In this document: one piece after another, positions 35,190 through 44,013 of the stretch
Position numbering within the stretch: the first letter of the stretch is position 1
Layout of the letters: each line of letters opens with the position of its first letter
Notes under the pieces: generated by a model
The model's input: the letters and a program-made list of their open reading frames with translations, nothing else
Database searches by the model: none
What the model was told of the DNA's origin: nothing
Program-made: the position numbers and the translations under genes
From: an uncultured Oscillospiraceae bacterium
Lineage (GTDB): Bacteria > Bacillota > Clostridia > Oscillospirales > Oscillospiraceae
DNA: 64,000 nt
NCBI GenBank assembly: GCA_910587505.1
Contig: CAJULD010000015.1
Location: 1 to 64,000, forward strand
Direction of reading: 5' to 3'

Positions 35190-36473
35190 ATGATTGAGAG
35201 AATCAGGAGCGCCCTGGAGCGCTGCGGCATCAGCCTGTGGCGCATCAATGAGCGCCTGGACGAGACCACGGAGCTGTTTTTCGTGAAAAAGCGGCTGGAT
35301 ACCCGGCGCACCAAGGACGTGCGTAAGTACGAGGTGACGGTGTTCCGGGATGTGGAGACCGGGGAGGGCGGCGGGCCCGCCCGTGGCTTTACCTCCGTCC
35401 CCATTCTTCCCTCCATGGACGACCGGCAGCTGGACGAAGAGCTGAAGGGAGCGTACTACGCCGCTCAATTTGCCGCCAATCCCTATTATGACCTGGCCGA
35501 CCCGGTGCAGGCTCCCCTGGTGGAGGAGGCCGGAGAACTGGCACAGGCCCCCCTGGCCCAAAGCGCGGGAAAGATGGCGCGGGCTTTGTTCGCGCCCGAT
35601 ACCCGTGCGGACGCCTTTGTCAACTCCGCCGAGCTGTTTGTCTGGCGCGTCCGCCGCCATATTCTGTCCTCGGAGGGGACCGACGTGTCCTTCGTCAACA
35701 GCGGTGTGGACGGCGAGTTCGTGGTCCAGTGCCGGGAGCCGGAGGACGTGGAGATCCACAACCAGTTCGAGTATACCGCGCTGGACGGGGCGGCGCTGAC
35801 CGCCAGGGTGGCAGAGGCGCTGGACTTCGTTCGTGACCGGGCGCGGGCCCGGAGAATCCTGAAGAGCGGGAAGTACGACCTGGTGCTCAGCGGCAACGCT
35901 GTGGCGGAGGTCCTGTCCTATTACCACCAGCGTTCCTCCGCCTCGGCGGTGTATGCAAAATACTCTACCTGGCAGCAGGGGGAGGACGTGCAGGGGGAGA
36001 CCGGGGGCGAACGGCTGTCCCTTACCCTGCGGGCCTTCCACCCCTACAGCGTGGAAGGCATTCCCACCATGGATGCGCTGCCTCTGCTGGAGAGTGGGAA
36101 GCTGCTGACCTGGCACGGCCCCAACCGCTTCTGCCGCTACCTGGGGATCAGGCCCACCGGAAACTATCAGAAAATTGTCTGCTCCAACGGCGCCGTCCCC
36201 TTTGCGGAGCTGAAAAAGGCCCCCTGCCTGTGGGCGGTGACCTTCTCCGACTTCCAGATGGACGCCATGAGCGGACATTTCGGCGGAGAGATTCGCCTGG
36301 CCTATCTCATTGAGGAGGACGGAACGGTGACGCCGGTGACCGGAGGGTCCGTCAACGGCAGCATTCTGGAGGCCCAGAAAAATCTGACCTTCTCCGCGGA
36401 GCGGTATGTCACCGCCCGTTACGACGGCCCCTATGGGGTCCGCTTGCGGGATGTGAGCGTCGCGGGGGAGTAA
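35190..36473 (+). CDS. tldE: TldE/PmbA-family subunit
   Basis: This 427-residue protein is the non-catalytic partner of TldD. It lacks the HExxxH motif but keeps the family fold: FVNSAELFVWRVRRHI, SGNAVAEVLSYYHQRSSAS, and the C-terminal FGGEIRLAYLIEEDG and GGSVNGSILEAQKNL. AAGGAGG precedes the start. The pair commonly forms a heterodimer that clips leader peptides or aged peptides; no RiPP precursor gene is visible nearby, so a housekeeping role is more likely. Confidence 0.88.
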   Translation: MIERIRSALERCGISLWRINERLDETTELFFVKKRLDTRRTKDVRKYEVTVFRDVETGEGGGPARGFTSVPILPSMDDRQLDEELKGAYYAAQFAANPYYDLADPVQAPLVEEAGELAQAPLAQSAGKMARALFAPDTRADAFVNSAELFVWRVRRHILSSEGTDVSFVNSGVDGEFVVQCREPEDVEIHNQFEYTALDGAALTARVAEALDFVRDRARARRILKSGKYDLVLSGNAVAEVLSYYHQRSSASAVYAKYSTWQQGEDVQGETGGERLSLTLRAFHPYSVEGIPTMDALPLLESGKLLTWHGPNRFCRYLGIRPTGNYQKIVCSNGAVPFAELKKAPCLWAVTFSDFQMDAMSGHFGGEIRLAYLIEEDGTVTPVTGGSVNGSILEAQKNLTFSAERYVTARYDGPYGVRLRDVSVAGE

Positions 36474-36483
36474 CGGAAGAGGC

Positions 36484-36648
36484 ATATATCCTTTCCCCGG
36501 AAAGAAAAAGAATCAGCGATTTCGCATGACCCCATCCGTGGGCCGCCTGCGGCGGCCCTGGCGCGGAAAGCTCTGCGGAGCGGAGCTTCACGGAGGGATC
36601 ATGCGAAATTTGATTCTGTGTGGCTGTTCTTTCAGAGAAAAGGATATT
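36484..36648. repeat. Gene-end repeat, two inverted half-copies between tldE and proB
   Basis: The first half (36484-36560: ATATCC, GGAAAGAAAAAG, AATCAGCGATTTCGCATGA, then CCGTGGGCCGCC) reappears inverted at about 36575-36648. The same unit is found once after the DNA methylase gene (41187-41260). Each copy begins within a few bases of a stop codon. Confidence 0.75.
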
Positions 36649-37408
36649 ACCCGAAGAACCGGGTGCCCACCGGCTCCCCGGCGGCGATGCGGTAGAGGTC
36701 TTCGGGGCGCTGGCCGTTGGTGACGATCATGTCGCAGCCTGCCGCCATGCACATGCCCGCCGCCCGAAGTTTGGTGACCATGCCGCCGGTGCCCAGCTCG
36801 CTGCCCGCGCCGTCCGCCAGCGCCAGAATCTCCGGCGTCAGCTGGCGGACCTCGCTTATCAGCCGGGCCGAAGGGTCCTTTCTGGGGTCGGCGGTGTAGA
36901 GCCCGTCGATGTCGCTCATGAGCACCAGAAGGTCCGCCTGCACGTTTACCGCCACGATGGCGCCCAACGTGTCGTTGTCGCCCACGGCGATCTCGCTTGT
37001 GGCCACCGTGTCGTTTTCGTTGATGACCGGCAGCGCGCCCAGCTCCAGAAGGCGGAACATGGTGTTGTGGAAGTTTTCCCGGCGCTGGAGGTCCTCCACG
37101 TCGGCTCCGGTGAGCAGGAGCTGGGCCACGGTGTGATGATACTCGGAGAACAGCTTGTCGTAAATGTACATCAGCTCGCACTGGCCCACGGCGGCCAGGG
37201 CCTGCTTCGTTGGAATGTCGGAGGGCTTCTTCGTCAGATTCATTTTCCCCACGCCCATGGCGATGGCTCCGGAGGAGACCAGCACCAGCTCGTGGCCGGC
37301 GTTTTTCAGGTCGCTCATGACCTTGCAGAGCAGCTCCACCCGGCGGATGTTCAGCTTTCCCGTGGCATGGGTCAGCGTGGAGGTGCCCAGCTTTACCACA
37401 ATTCTCAT
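36647..37408 (-). CDS. proB: Glutamate 5-kinase
   Basis: This 253-residue kinase makes gamma-glutamyl phosphate, the first step of proline synthesis. The amino-acid kinase fold is clear: VVKLGTSTLT, VSSGAIAMGVGKM, INENDTVA, FGDNDTLGAIVA-like block (VGDNDTLGAIVAV), LLVLMSDIDGLYTADP and GTGGMVTKLRAA. The C-terminal PUA domain found in many ProB proteins is absent, as in some other Firmicutes. proA is not adjacent; it lies 4 kb away on the other strand beyond the sigma factor and methylase genes. Confidence 0.94.
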   Translation of the reverse strand: MRIVVKLGTSTLTHATGKLNIRRVELLCKVMSDLKNAGHELVLVSSGAIAMGVGKMNLTKKPSDIPTKQALAAVGQCELMYIYDKLFSEYHHTVAQLLLTGADVEDLQRRENFHNTMFRLLELGALPVINENDTVATSEIAVGDNDTLGAIVAVNVQADLLVLMSDIDGLYTADPRKDPSARLISEVRQLTPEILALADGAGSELGTGGMVTKLRAAGMCMAAGCDMIVTNGQRPEDLYRIAAGEPVGTRFFG

Positions 37409-37466
37409 ATTTTTTCACCTCTTTGGTATTTTTATTGATTATACCACAGAAAGGGGAAAATTGAAA

Positions 37467-37495
37467 TCGACATTTGCCACAGTTTCTGCTATAGT
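37467..37495 (+). promoter_or_regulatory. Promoter of the sigma factor operon
   Basis: TCGACA and TATAGT are separated by 17 bases. It is of the vegetative type, about 245 bases before the start, with a repeat copy in between. Confidence 0.65.
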
Positions 37496-37541
37496 AGAAG
37501 CAGATTTTCAGTTTAATTGCGTCATTGCTTACAGGCAGCCT

Positions 37542-37704
37542 GGAAGCTGAACCAACAGGCGGGAGCACCCATCCAGACGGAAAAATTACCGTCCGGACTG
37601 CGTGAGAAAAGTCTGAAATCTGTCAGGATTCCTGCGCTTTTCTTCCCTGCCGGTCGAAAATTTTTCCCGTTAATCTGCGCGCTTCGCCTGTTGGTACAGC
37701 TTCT
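37542..37704 (+). repeat. 163-bp dispersed repeat, copy C (MITE-like)
   Basis: Ends are GGAAGCTGAACCAACAGGCG and CGCCTGTTGGTACAGCTTCT (37685-37704). The interior, including the palindrome at about 37572-37598, matches copies A and B. Confidence 0.9.
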
Positions 37705-37740
37705 TATTCTGCGGCCCGCAGGGCCGCAAAGAGAAAGAAG

Positions 37741-38307
37741 GTGTCCGATTTGGAAGACTGCCAGATCATTGACCTCTACTGGCAGAGAAACGAAACCGCC
37801 ATCGCGGAGACCGACACGAAATACGGCGGCTTCTGCCGCCGCATTTCCACCAACATCCTGCGCAATCCGTGGGACAGCGAGGAGTGCGTCAGCGACGCCT
37901 ACGCCCGCTGCTGGGACACCATGCCGCCCCAGCGGCCCACGAGCCTGCGGGCCTATCTGGGGGCCATCCTCCGCAATCTCTCCATCAGCCGGTACCGCGC
38001 GGAGCATGCCCGGAAGCGGTCTGGCGGCGCGGAAGTACTGCTCAGCGAGCTGGCTGACTGCGTTCCCGCGCCGGAAAACGTGCAGCGGACGGTGGAGGCG
38101 GAGGAGCTTGGCCGGTTCATCAGCGAATGGCTGGAGGGACTGGCGCAGGAAGAGAGAGTCCTGTTCGTGCGGCGCTACTGGAACGGGGACAGCGTGAAAA
38201 TGCTGGCAGGGGAGCTGGGAATGCGGCCTAACGCGGTGACCAAACGGCTGCTGCGGCTGCGGGAGAATCTTCGGCGGACGCTGGAACAGGAGGGAGTATG
38301 CGTATGA
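37741..38307 (+). CDS. ECF-type RNA polymerase sigma factor
   Basis: This 188-residue sigma factor has region 2 (YGGFCRRISTNILRNPWDSEECVSDAYARCWDTMPP) and region 4 (LAQEERVLFVRRYWNGDSVKMLAGELGMRPNAVTKRLLRLRENLR), without regions 1 and 3, as in ECF sigmas. A GTG start follows an AAAGAAG site. The end overlaps the start of the next gene, a membrane protein that may act as its anti-sigma factor or sensor. Its target genes are unknown. Confidence 0.9.
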   Translation: MSDLEDCQIIDLYWQRNETAIAETDTKYGGFCRRISTNILRNPWDSEECVSDAYARCWDTMPPQRPTSLRAYLGAILRNLSISRYRAEHARKRSGGAEVLLSELADCVPAPENVQRTVEAEELGRFISEWLEGLAQEERVLFVRRYWNGDSVKMLAGELGMRPNAVTKRLLRLRENLRRTLEQEGVCV

Positions 38308-38876
38308 ATCCGAAAGCGGACATTTTCTTTGACGCCATCTCCCACCTGCGGGAGGACATTGTGGAGGAGGCCCAGGACTACCGATTCCGGAAAAAACCGG
38401 CGGTGTGGAAGAAAGCCGGAAGTCTGGCGGCCTGCCTGTGCCTTATCGCATCCCTCAGCCTGCTGATGCTGCCCAGAGGCTGCGGGAGCGCCGGCGGCAG
38501 TGCCGGTATGAATACCAGCGGGGCGCCTCCCCAGACCTCGGACAGCTCCGCCCCTGCCGACGCTCCGACATACAGCGGGAACCCCGCCGAATCCGCGCCC
38601 ATGCCCGAGCCGGAGGAACCCGCCGCGCCGCCGGAGGACGGGGACGGGCAAATCGGAGGATTGCAGCTTCTCGCCGTCATTCTGGAAATCCGCGAAGATT
38701 CGCTTCTGGTGGAGAGCGGAGGGGAGCAATACGCCGTATTCACAGCCGGACTGGAGCTGCCGGAGCTGACGGAGGGCGATACGGTGCGCATCACCTGTAG
38801 CGGTTCTCTCCTGACTGCCTCGCCGGCCGGGATTCCGGATCCGGTATCCATTGAAAAAATCGAGAACAACGGGTAA
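38298..38876 (+). CDS. Membrane-anchored protein, possible anti-sigma partner
   Basis: This 192-residue protein has a short cytoplasmic N-terminus, one transmembrane helix (about 40-57, SLAACLCLIASLSLLML), a Gly/Ser/Pro-rich linker and a small C-terminal domain (LLAVILEIREDSLLVESGGEQYAVF) resembling an OB-like fold. GGAGG precedes the start; the ATG at 38304 is an alternative. It overlaps the sigma gene, the usual place for an anti-sigma factor in Firmicutes. No known anti-sigma domain motif is seen, so this role is inferred from position. Confidence 0.75.
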   Translation: MRMNPKADIFFDAISHLREDIVEEAQDYRFRKKPAVWKKAGSLAACLCLIASLSLLMLPRGCGSAGGSAGMNTSGAPPQTSDSSAPADAPTYSGNPAESAPMPEPEEPAAPPEDGDGQIGGLQLLAVILEIREDSLLVESGGEQYAVFTAGLELPELTEGDTVRITCSGSLLTASPAGIPDPVSIEKIENNG

Positions 38877-38887
38877 GGAGGGACGTC

Positions 38888-41197
38888 ATGCCGGACCTGC
38901 ACCAGCTCTGCCGGGATATGAGCGAACCCGGCTCCCCCCTCCGCCGGGAGGCGGAAGGACTCATTGGCCGCACCGCCGCCTGTCTGGAGCGGCCTTCCCC
39001 CCGGACGGCGGAGCTGCTGGCGCGCTGGCGGGAAAGCTTCCGGGTGATCTACGGGGAAGTATCCTTCTCCGCCCACAAGCGGCTGGACCCGGAAAAGCTG
39101 CTGGCGGCCTGCGGTCTGGAGCCGGGACCGCCGGAGGCGCGGGAGGAGCGGATGCAGACGCTGGTCTTCGCCATCCAGACCTGTTTCTCCCTTTTGATGA
39201 AGGCCGCCGTGGCCGCCACGCTGGGAGGCAGCCTCCGGGACTGGCCCAGCGTGATCCGGGGGACGGCCGCGGAGGAGCGGGGGATCGTCAACTGCTGCGG
39301 GGAGGACTGGTACTGCTGGCCGGTATACGAGCTGGACCGGGGAATGGACCGGGTGCTGGAGGGGGTGACGGCCCGGATGGCCCGGTATGGGAGCGGCGCG
39401 GGCCGGACGGACCGGGACGATATGAAGCGCCTGTATGAAGCCCTGATTCCCCCGTCCCTGCGCCACGCTCTGGGGGAATACTATACGCCGGACTGGCTGG
39501 CGGCATATACCCTGGAAAAGGGGCTGGCGCTGGGGGGCCGGGACGCGCGGCGCGTGCGCGTGGCGGACCCGGCCTGCGGCTCGGGGACGTTCCTGCTCCA
39601 GGCCATTGCCCGGAAGCGGCAGGCCGGGTGCAGCCTGCGGGACATTCTGGCCTCGGTCCGGGGATATGACATCAACCCGCTGGCGGTGCTGACGGCAAAG
39701 ACCAACTGCCTCCTGGCGGTCCAGGACCTGCTGGAGGCGGAAAGCGGCCCGGTGGAGCTGCCGGTGTATCAGGCGGATGCCCTGCGTCTGGGGGAGGAGA
39801 CGGAGCGGGTGGATCTGGTGGCGGGCAACCCGCCCTGGGTAAACTGGGAGTACCTGCCCGCCGCCTGCCGGGACGGGAGCCGGCAGCTGTGGGAGCGGTA
39901 CGGCCTGGCGGACGCACGGGGACCGGCGCTGAGCTTTCTCAAGGAGGATGTGGCGGCGCTGATGACCTGCGTTGCGGCAGACCGGCTGCTGGAGACGGGA
40001 GGGACGCTGGCGCTGGTGCTGCGGCAGGGGGTGTTCAAGTCCGCGCGGAACGGGCGGGGCTTCCGCCGGTTCCGGCTGCCGGACGGTACGCCGCTGCGGG
40101 CGCTGCGGGTGGAGGACCTGTCGGGGCTGAAGGTGTTTCCCGGCGCTGCGGCGGGTGCGGCGCTGTTTTATGCGCGAAAGGGGGAAGACACGGTCTATCC
40201 CGTGCCCTACGGGCTGTGGGAAAAGGTGGGCCGCGGGCCCGTGGATGCCTGGGCTTCGCTGCCTCAGGCCCTGACGCGGGCGGTTATCCGGGAGCAGCAG
40301 GCTGCGCCCGCCGTGCCGGAGGACCCCTCCTCCCCCTGGCTTACCGCCCCGAAGGAGGAGCTGGAGGGGCTGAAGCGGCTGCTGGGCAGCAATCCCTACC
40401 GGGCCCGGACCGGTGTGTTTACCGGAGGAGCCAACGCGGTCTACTGGCTGTCCGTCCTCTCGTCGGAAGACGGGCTGGTCCGCGCCGTCAACATCCGGCG
40501 CCGGGCCAAGCGAAAGGCGGTGCAGGTGGAAGCGGAGCTGGAAACCGCCTGCCTCTATCCCATGCTGAAGGGCGGCGGCGTCCGCCGCTGGCGGACAGAT
40601 TATGATACATATCTGCTCTGCCCCCACACGGCCCAAACCCGGCTGCGCCCGGTGCCCTGGGAGGAATTGGAGCGGGAGTGTCCCCGGACCGCCGCCTATC
40701 TGGCCTCCTTCCGGGAAATCCTGGACCAGCGGAAGGGGTTCGCGGGATGGGAAAAGGCCATTCAGCAGCAGGCGTTCCACGCGGTACTGCGGGTGGGTGC
40801 ATACACCTTCGCGCCCTGGAAGGTGGTGTGGAAGTACATTGCCAGGGAGTTCGTCTGCGCCGTCATCGGAGAGGTGGAGGACCCGTATCTGGGGAGGAAG
40901 CTGCTGCTGCCCAATGAGAAGGTCATGTACGTGGCCACGGACAGCGGGGAGGAGGCGTACTACCTCTGCGGCGTGCTCTCCTCCACGCCGGTGGCCCGGT
41001 GCGTCAGGGGCTACATGAATCCCACCAGCATTTCCGCCCATGTGCTGGAAAAGCTGCGGATTCCCGCCTGGGACGGCGCGGACCCCGTCCATCAGGAGAT
41101 TTCCCGGCTGTGCCGGGAGGGACACGCCGCGGCGGACCCGGCGGCGTATATCCAGGAAATTGACCGCCTGGCAGAGCGGATATATCCTCTTTGCTGA
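38888..41197 (+). CDS. Stand-alone N6-adenine DNA methyltransferase
   Basis: This 769-residue protein carries an Eco57I-type N6-methylase core. Motif I is VADPACGSGTFLLQA at about residues 225-239, motif IV NPPWVNWEY starts at residue 314, and the region GEYYTPDWLAAYTLEKGL before motif I is typical. The C-terminal ~300 residues look like a target-recognition domain. The N-terminal ~200 residues are helical and show no PD-(D/E)xK nuclease motif. No restriction gene is adjacent, so it is probably an orphan or regulatory methylase. An AAGGAGGG site precedes the start, 11 bases after the putative anti-sigma gene, so it may belong to the same operon. Confidence 0.85.
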   Translation: MPDLHQLCRDMSEPGSPLRREAEGLIGRTAACLERPSPRTAELLARWRESFRVIYGEVSFSAHKRLDPEKLLAACGLEPGPPEAREERMQTLVFAIQTCFSLLMKAAVAATLGGSLRDWPSVIRGTAAEERGIVNCCGEDWYCWPVYELDRGMDRVLEGVTARMARYGSGAGRTDRDDMKRLYEALIPPSLRHALGEYYTPDWLAAYTLEKGLALGGRDARRVRVADPACGSGTFLLQAIARKRQAGCSLRDILASVRGYDINPLAVLTAKTNCLLAVQDLLEAESGPVELPVYQADALRLGEETERVDLVAGNPPWVNWEYLPAACRDGSRQLWERYGLADARGPALSFLKEDVAALMTCVAADRLLETGGTLALVLRQGVFKSARNGRGFRRFRLPDGTPLRALRVEDLSGLKVFPGAAAGAALFYARKGEDTVYPVPYGLWEKVGRGPVDAWASLPQALTRAVIREQQAAPAVPEDPSSPWLTAPKEELEGLKRLLGSNPYRARTGVFTGGANAVYWLSVLSSEDGLVRAVNIRRRAKRKAVQVEAELETACLYPMLKGGGVRRWRTDYDTYLLCPHTAQTRLRPVPWEELERECPRTAAYLASFREILDQRKGFAGWEKAIQQQAFHAVLRVGAYTFAPWKVVWKYIAREFVCAVIGEVEDPYLGRKLLLPNEKVMYVATDSGEEAYYLCGVLSSTPVARCVRGYMNPTSISAHVLEKLRIPAWDGADPVHQEISRLCREGHAAADPAAYIQEIDRLAERIYPLC

Positions 41198-41300
41198 AGA
41201 AAAAGGATCAACGATTTGCAATGACTCCGTCCGTGAGCCGCCTGCGGCGGCCCCGGATGGCCGCAGAACCGTAAGAACTTCCGGGAATTCCATATGCTGC
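41187..41300 (+). repeat. Gene-end repeat, copy after the DNA methylase gene
   Basis: Starts at the end of the methylase gene with ATATATCCT, then GAAGAAAAAGGATC, ACGATTTGCAATGA and CCGTGAGCCGCCTGCGGCGG, clearly related to 36484-36560. The following AAGAACTTCCGGGAATTCC is shared with a copy after the flavoprotein gene (54706-54770). Confidence 0.72.
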
Positions 41301-41377
41301 CCTGCAGGAGATTCCGGGAGGTTCCCGATTCAAAGGAACCTCCAACTGACAAAGGGAAACAGGAGAGGAGACTGACT

Positions 41378-42634
41378 ATGACTACACAGGAGATTCTGAT
41401 TGCCGCCCGGAAAACCCGCCCCGCCCTCCTTCAGGCGGGTACGAAGAGGAAAAACGCCGCCCTGCTGGCTATGGCGGACCGGCTGTGGGCGGATCGCTCC
41501 GCCATTCTGGAGGCCAACCGGGCGGACATGGAGGCCGCGCGGGGCCGGATCAGCGGCGTGATGCTGGACCGGCTGGCTCTGACGGAGGAGCGGATCGCCG
41601 GCATGGCCGATGGTGTGCGCCAGGTGGCCGCGCTGCCGGACCCGGTGGGGCGGGTGCTGCGCACCGTGGAGCGGCCCAGCGGGATACGGATTGAAAAGAT
41701 TTCCGTACCCATGGGCGTGATAGCCATTATCTACGAGAGCCGTCCCAACGTCACCTCCGACGCCGCGGCTCTGGCGCTGAAAAGCGGCAGCGTCTGCGTC
41801 CTCCGGGGCGGGCGGGACGCCTTCCGCTCCGCAGGCGCCATCGTGGAGGCTCTGCAGGCGGGGCTGGAGCAGGCGGGCCTGCCACGGGAGGCGGTCAGTC
41901 TGCTCCGGGATACCTCCCGGCAGTCCGCCAACGAGCTCATGACCGCCGTGGGACTGGTGGACCTGCTGATACCCCGTGGCGGGGCGGGGCTGATCCGCTC
42001 CTGCGTGGAAAACGCCCTGGTGCCCTGTATCCAGACTGGCACCGGCATCTGCCACATTTACGTGGACAGGGACGCGGAGCAGGAAATGGCTCTGAATATC
42101 ATTGAAAACGCCAAGACCAGCCGTCCCGGCGTGTGCAACGCGGAGGAGGTCTGCCTGGTCCACCGGGACATTGCGGAGCGCTTTCTCCCGGCGCTGAAAA
42201 AGCGGCTGGCGGAGGACCGGGCCGCCGGAGGGCTCCCGCCGGTGGAGCTGCGCCTGGACGGGCGGGCCGCCTCCGTGATCGACGGAACGCCGGCGGGGGA
42301 GGCGGACTTTGACACGGAATTTCTGGACTACGTCCTGGCCGTAGGCGTGGTGGACGGCGTGGACGAGGCCGCCGCCCATATTTCCGCCCACTCCACCGGC
42401 CACAGCGACGGCATCGTCACCGCCAGCCGGGAGACGGCGGAGAAATTTATCGCGCTGGTGGACAGCGCGGCGGTGTACTGGAACGTATCCACCCGGTTTA
42501 CCGACGGCGGGGAATTCGGTCTGGGCTGCGAGATGGGAATTTCCACCCAGAAGCTCCACGCACGGGGCCCCATGGGGCTGGAGGAGCTTTGCTCCTGCAA
42601 GTATGTGGTGACGGGGACGGGACAGGTTCGGTAA
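41378..42634 (+). CDS. proA: Glutamate-5-semialdehyde dehydrogenase
   Basis: This 418-residue NADPH-dependent enzyme makes glutamate semialdehyde from gamma-glutamyl phosphate, the second step of proline synthesis. Family features include [28 protein letters not shown] block ([15 protein letters not shown]), [12 protein letters not shown], the catalytic Cys in [10 protein letters not shown] and [28 protein letters not shown] near the C-terminus. The start is preceded by AGGAGAGGAG. It is separated from proB and on the opposite strand. Confidence 0.95.
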   Translation: MTTQEILIAARKTRPALLQAGTKRKNAALLAMADRLWADRSAILEANRADMEAARGRISGVMLDRLALTEERIAGMADGVRQVAALPDPVGRVLRTVERPSGIRIEKISVPMGVIAIIYESRPNVTSDAAALALKSGSVCVLRGGRDAFRSAGAIVEALQAGLEQAGLPREAVSLLRDTSRQSANELMTAVGLVDLLIPRGGAGLIRSCVENALVPCIQTGTGICHIYVDRDAEQEMALNIIENAKTSRPGVCNAEEVCLVHRDIAERFLPALKKRLAEDRAAGGLPPVELRLDGRAASVIDGTPAGEADFDTEFLDYVLAVGVVDGVDEAAAHISAHSTGHSDGIVTASRETAEKFIALVDSAAVYWNVSTRFTDGGEFGLGCEMGISTQKLHARGPMGLEELCSCKYVVTGTGQVR

Positions 42635-42687
42635 AGAAACCGGCTGACTTTGCGCCCTTTGGGCGCGAAATAAAGATAAATTCTCCC

Positions 42688-42716
42688 TTTACATGGTATA
42701 CCTCCTGTGCTATAAT
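42688..42716 (+). promoter_or_regulatory. queT promoter
   Basis: TTTACA and a perfect TATAAT are separated by 17 bases. The spacer contains GGTATACCTCC (42695-42705), the exact reverse complement of GGAGGTATACC over the queT ribosome site. Confidence 0.8.
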
Positions 42717-42721
42717 GCCTC

Positions 42722-42821
42722 CCGACCGGTTTCCACACCCGGTCCAAGCGCGGGCTCTTCCCCGCGTTCGTTCGGCTTCCCGCGGGAAGACCGTTCTCTA
42801 AACAAAAAATGGAGGTATACC
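42722..42821 (+). promoter_or_regulatory. Candidate preQ1 riboswitch (class III-like) of queT
   Basis: The predicted transcript begins with a stem GACCGG (42724-42729) / CCGGTC (42739-42744) enclosing the loop TTTCCACAC. The loop TTCCA can pair with TGGAG at 42810-42814, the ribosome site, after an A-rich stretch (AAACAAAAAA), forming a pseudoknot. GC-rich hairpins (CGCGGG/CCCGCG and a CTTCCCGCGGGAAG palindrome) lie between. This is the layout expected of a preQ1 switch with a distant pairing partner, directly before a queuosine-precursor transporter gene. The class is not certain. Confidence 0.62.
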
Positions 42822-42825
42822 AGAC

Positions 42826-43326
42826 ATGAAAACCAGACTGACCGTCCGCGAGATCACCTTTGCCGCCCTGGTGGGGGCCCTGTACGTAACCATGAGCTGT
42901 TTCGGCAACATTTTCGGCTGGACCTACGGGATCTTCCAGTTCCGCTTCGCCGAGGCGCTGACAGTGCTCCCCTTCCTGTGCCCTACCACCGCGTGGGGGC
43001 TGTTTGCCGGGTGCATCCTGACCAATCTCCTCAGCCCCTACGGCATGCCGGATCTGATCTTCGGCTCCCTGGCCACCCTGACCGCGGGGCTGCTGACCGC
43101 CCGGTGCAAAAGCAGATGGCTGGCCCCTCTGCCGCCGGTCATCTGCAACGGACTCATCGTGGGCGCGCTGCTGACCTGGTCGGAGACGGGGTTTACCGCC
43201 GCCTTCCCCGCCGCTTTCGCTTTCAACGCCCTGTCCGTGGGCGGAGCGGAGCTGCTGGTGTGCTATATCCTGGGCCTGCCCCTGCTGGAGATGCTGACCC
43301 GCAGCAAGGTCATGCGTCTGGCGTGA
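42826..43326 (+). CDS. queT: QueT-type queuosine precursor transporter
   Basis: This 166-residue membrane protein with about five helices is the substrate-binding S component of an ECF transporter for preQ1 or a related queuine precursor. The N-terminus MKTRLTVREITFAALVGALYV and FQFRFAEALTVLPFL, then GCILTNLLSPYGMPDLIFGSLAT, match QueT. It would work with the shared EcfAAT module encoded elsewhere. A GGAGG site lies 11 bases before the start and is part of the candidate riboswitch, so translation is probably shut by the ligand. Confidence 0.92.
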   Translation: MKTRLTVREITFAALVGALYVTMSCFGNIFGWTYGIFQFRFAEALTVLPFLCPTTAWGLFAGCILTNLLSPYGMPDLIFGSLATLTAGLLTARCKSRWLAPLPPVICNGLIVGALLTWSETGFTAAFPAAFAFNALSVGGAELLVCYILGLPLLEMLTRSKVMRLA

Positions 43327-43634
43327 GAATATCTGCCAACGGTACTGCGGGGAGCATGAAAATGTCTGACGCCTGTTCCGAACACGGCGTCCCATGCGCT
43401 CCCCGCCGTTTCGGGAGAGCGGGAGATGATCCGCCCGTACCGGAACGGGCAGTCCTTCCTGCGGGAAGCCTGTGGATGATCTGCGCAGGCTGGCGCTGAT
43501 CACGGCGCCCTGCGGCGGCGAGACGTCCTCCCTCAGCGGAAAAATATATCGGCTGTGAAGATTTCCGACATAAACCGCCGGACCGGCCTTCCCCCTTTTG
43601 GAGGAAAGCCGGTCCGGCACGTTTTATGGTTCCA
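43327..43634 (+). other. Gene-free stretch after queT
   Basis: I see no supported gene here. Short open frames on either strand lack ribosome sites. It ends in the hairpin at 43577-43618. Confidence 0.55.
43577..43625 (-). terminator. Terminator hairpin
   Basis: GCCGGACCGGC (43577-43587) pairs with GCCGGTCCGGC (43608-43618); ACGTTTT follows. It lies just past the end of the small minus-strand gene and may serve both strands. Confidence 0.72.
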
Positions 43635-43844
43635 TCAGCAGAGCGGAACGGGAATGGAGATGCCGTTGACCGCGATATAGCAGACGTTGGTGTTGGCAAA
43701 GCTCTTGATGTGGCGCTCAAAGCTGCGGGCCTGACGGCGGGCCTGGCAGCGGCGGCAGCAGCGCGCGGAGGCTGCGGAGAGCTTCTCCAGAGCGGTGCGG
43801 ATGGTCTGGGGCCTGCCGGCGGCGTTGATGTTTCGGTTATTCAC
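43635..43844 (-). CDS. Small basic Cys-containing protein, function unknown
   Basis: A 69-residue basic protein, rich in Arg, with a CCRRC cluster (residues about 28-32) and a hydrophobic C-terminus. The GTG start at 43844 is favoured because AAGGAGG lies 7 bases before it; the ATG at 43862 is upstream of that site. A terminator follows its stop. I do not recognise the family. Confidence 0.5.
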   Translation of the reverse strand: MNNRNINAAGRPQTIRTALEKLSAASARCCRRCQARRQARSFERHIKSFANTNVCYIAVNGISIPVPLC

Positions 43845-43941
43845 AGTGAAGTCCTCCTTCATTTTTTGCGGGGCCGGATGAATCGCTGTATCCGGTTTCC
43901 CCTGATGTGCCCTTATTCTAGCAGAGCGGACGGGAAAGATA

Positions 43942-43970
43942 TTGCATTTGTTTTGGATTTATAGTATGAT
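43942..43970 (+). promoter_or_regulatory. Promoter of the AraC-type regulator
   Basis: TTGCAT and TATGAT with a 17-base spacer, 43 bases before the start. Confidence 0.7.
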
Positions 43971-44013
43971 TTTCAAGTGAAATGCAATTCTCTCAAAAAG
44001 GAGGACGCGGCTC

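Larger units (their letters stand above)
37409..37740 (+). other. proB-sigma intergenic region
   Basis: It contains the sigma gene promoter (37467-37495) and then copy C of the 163-bp repeat, so the repeat is transcribed as most of the 5' leader of the sigma factor mRNA. No gene is seen. Confidence 0.7.

Noticed and set aside
38888..41197. Type IIG restriction-modification enzyme or BREX PglX
   Set aside because: No PD-(D/E)xK nuclease motif was seen in the N-terminal region, the protein is shorter than PglX, and no BREX or restriction genes flank it.
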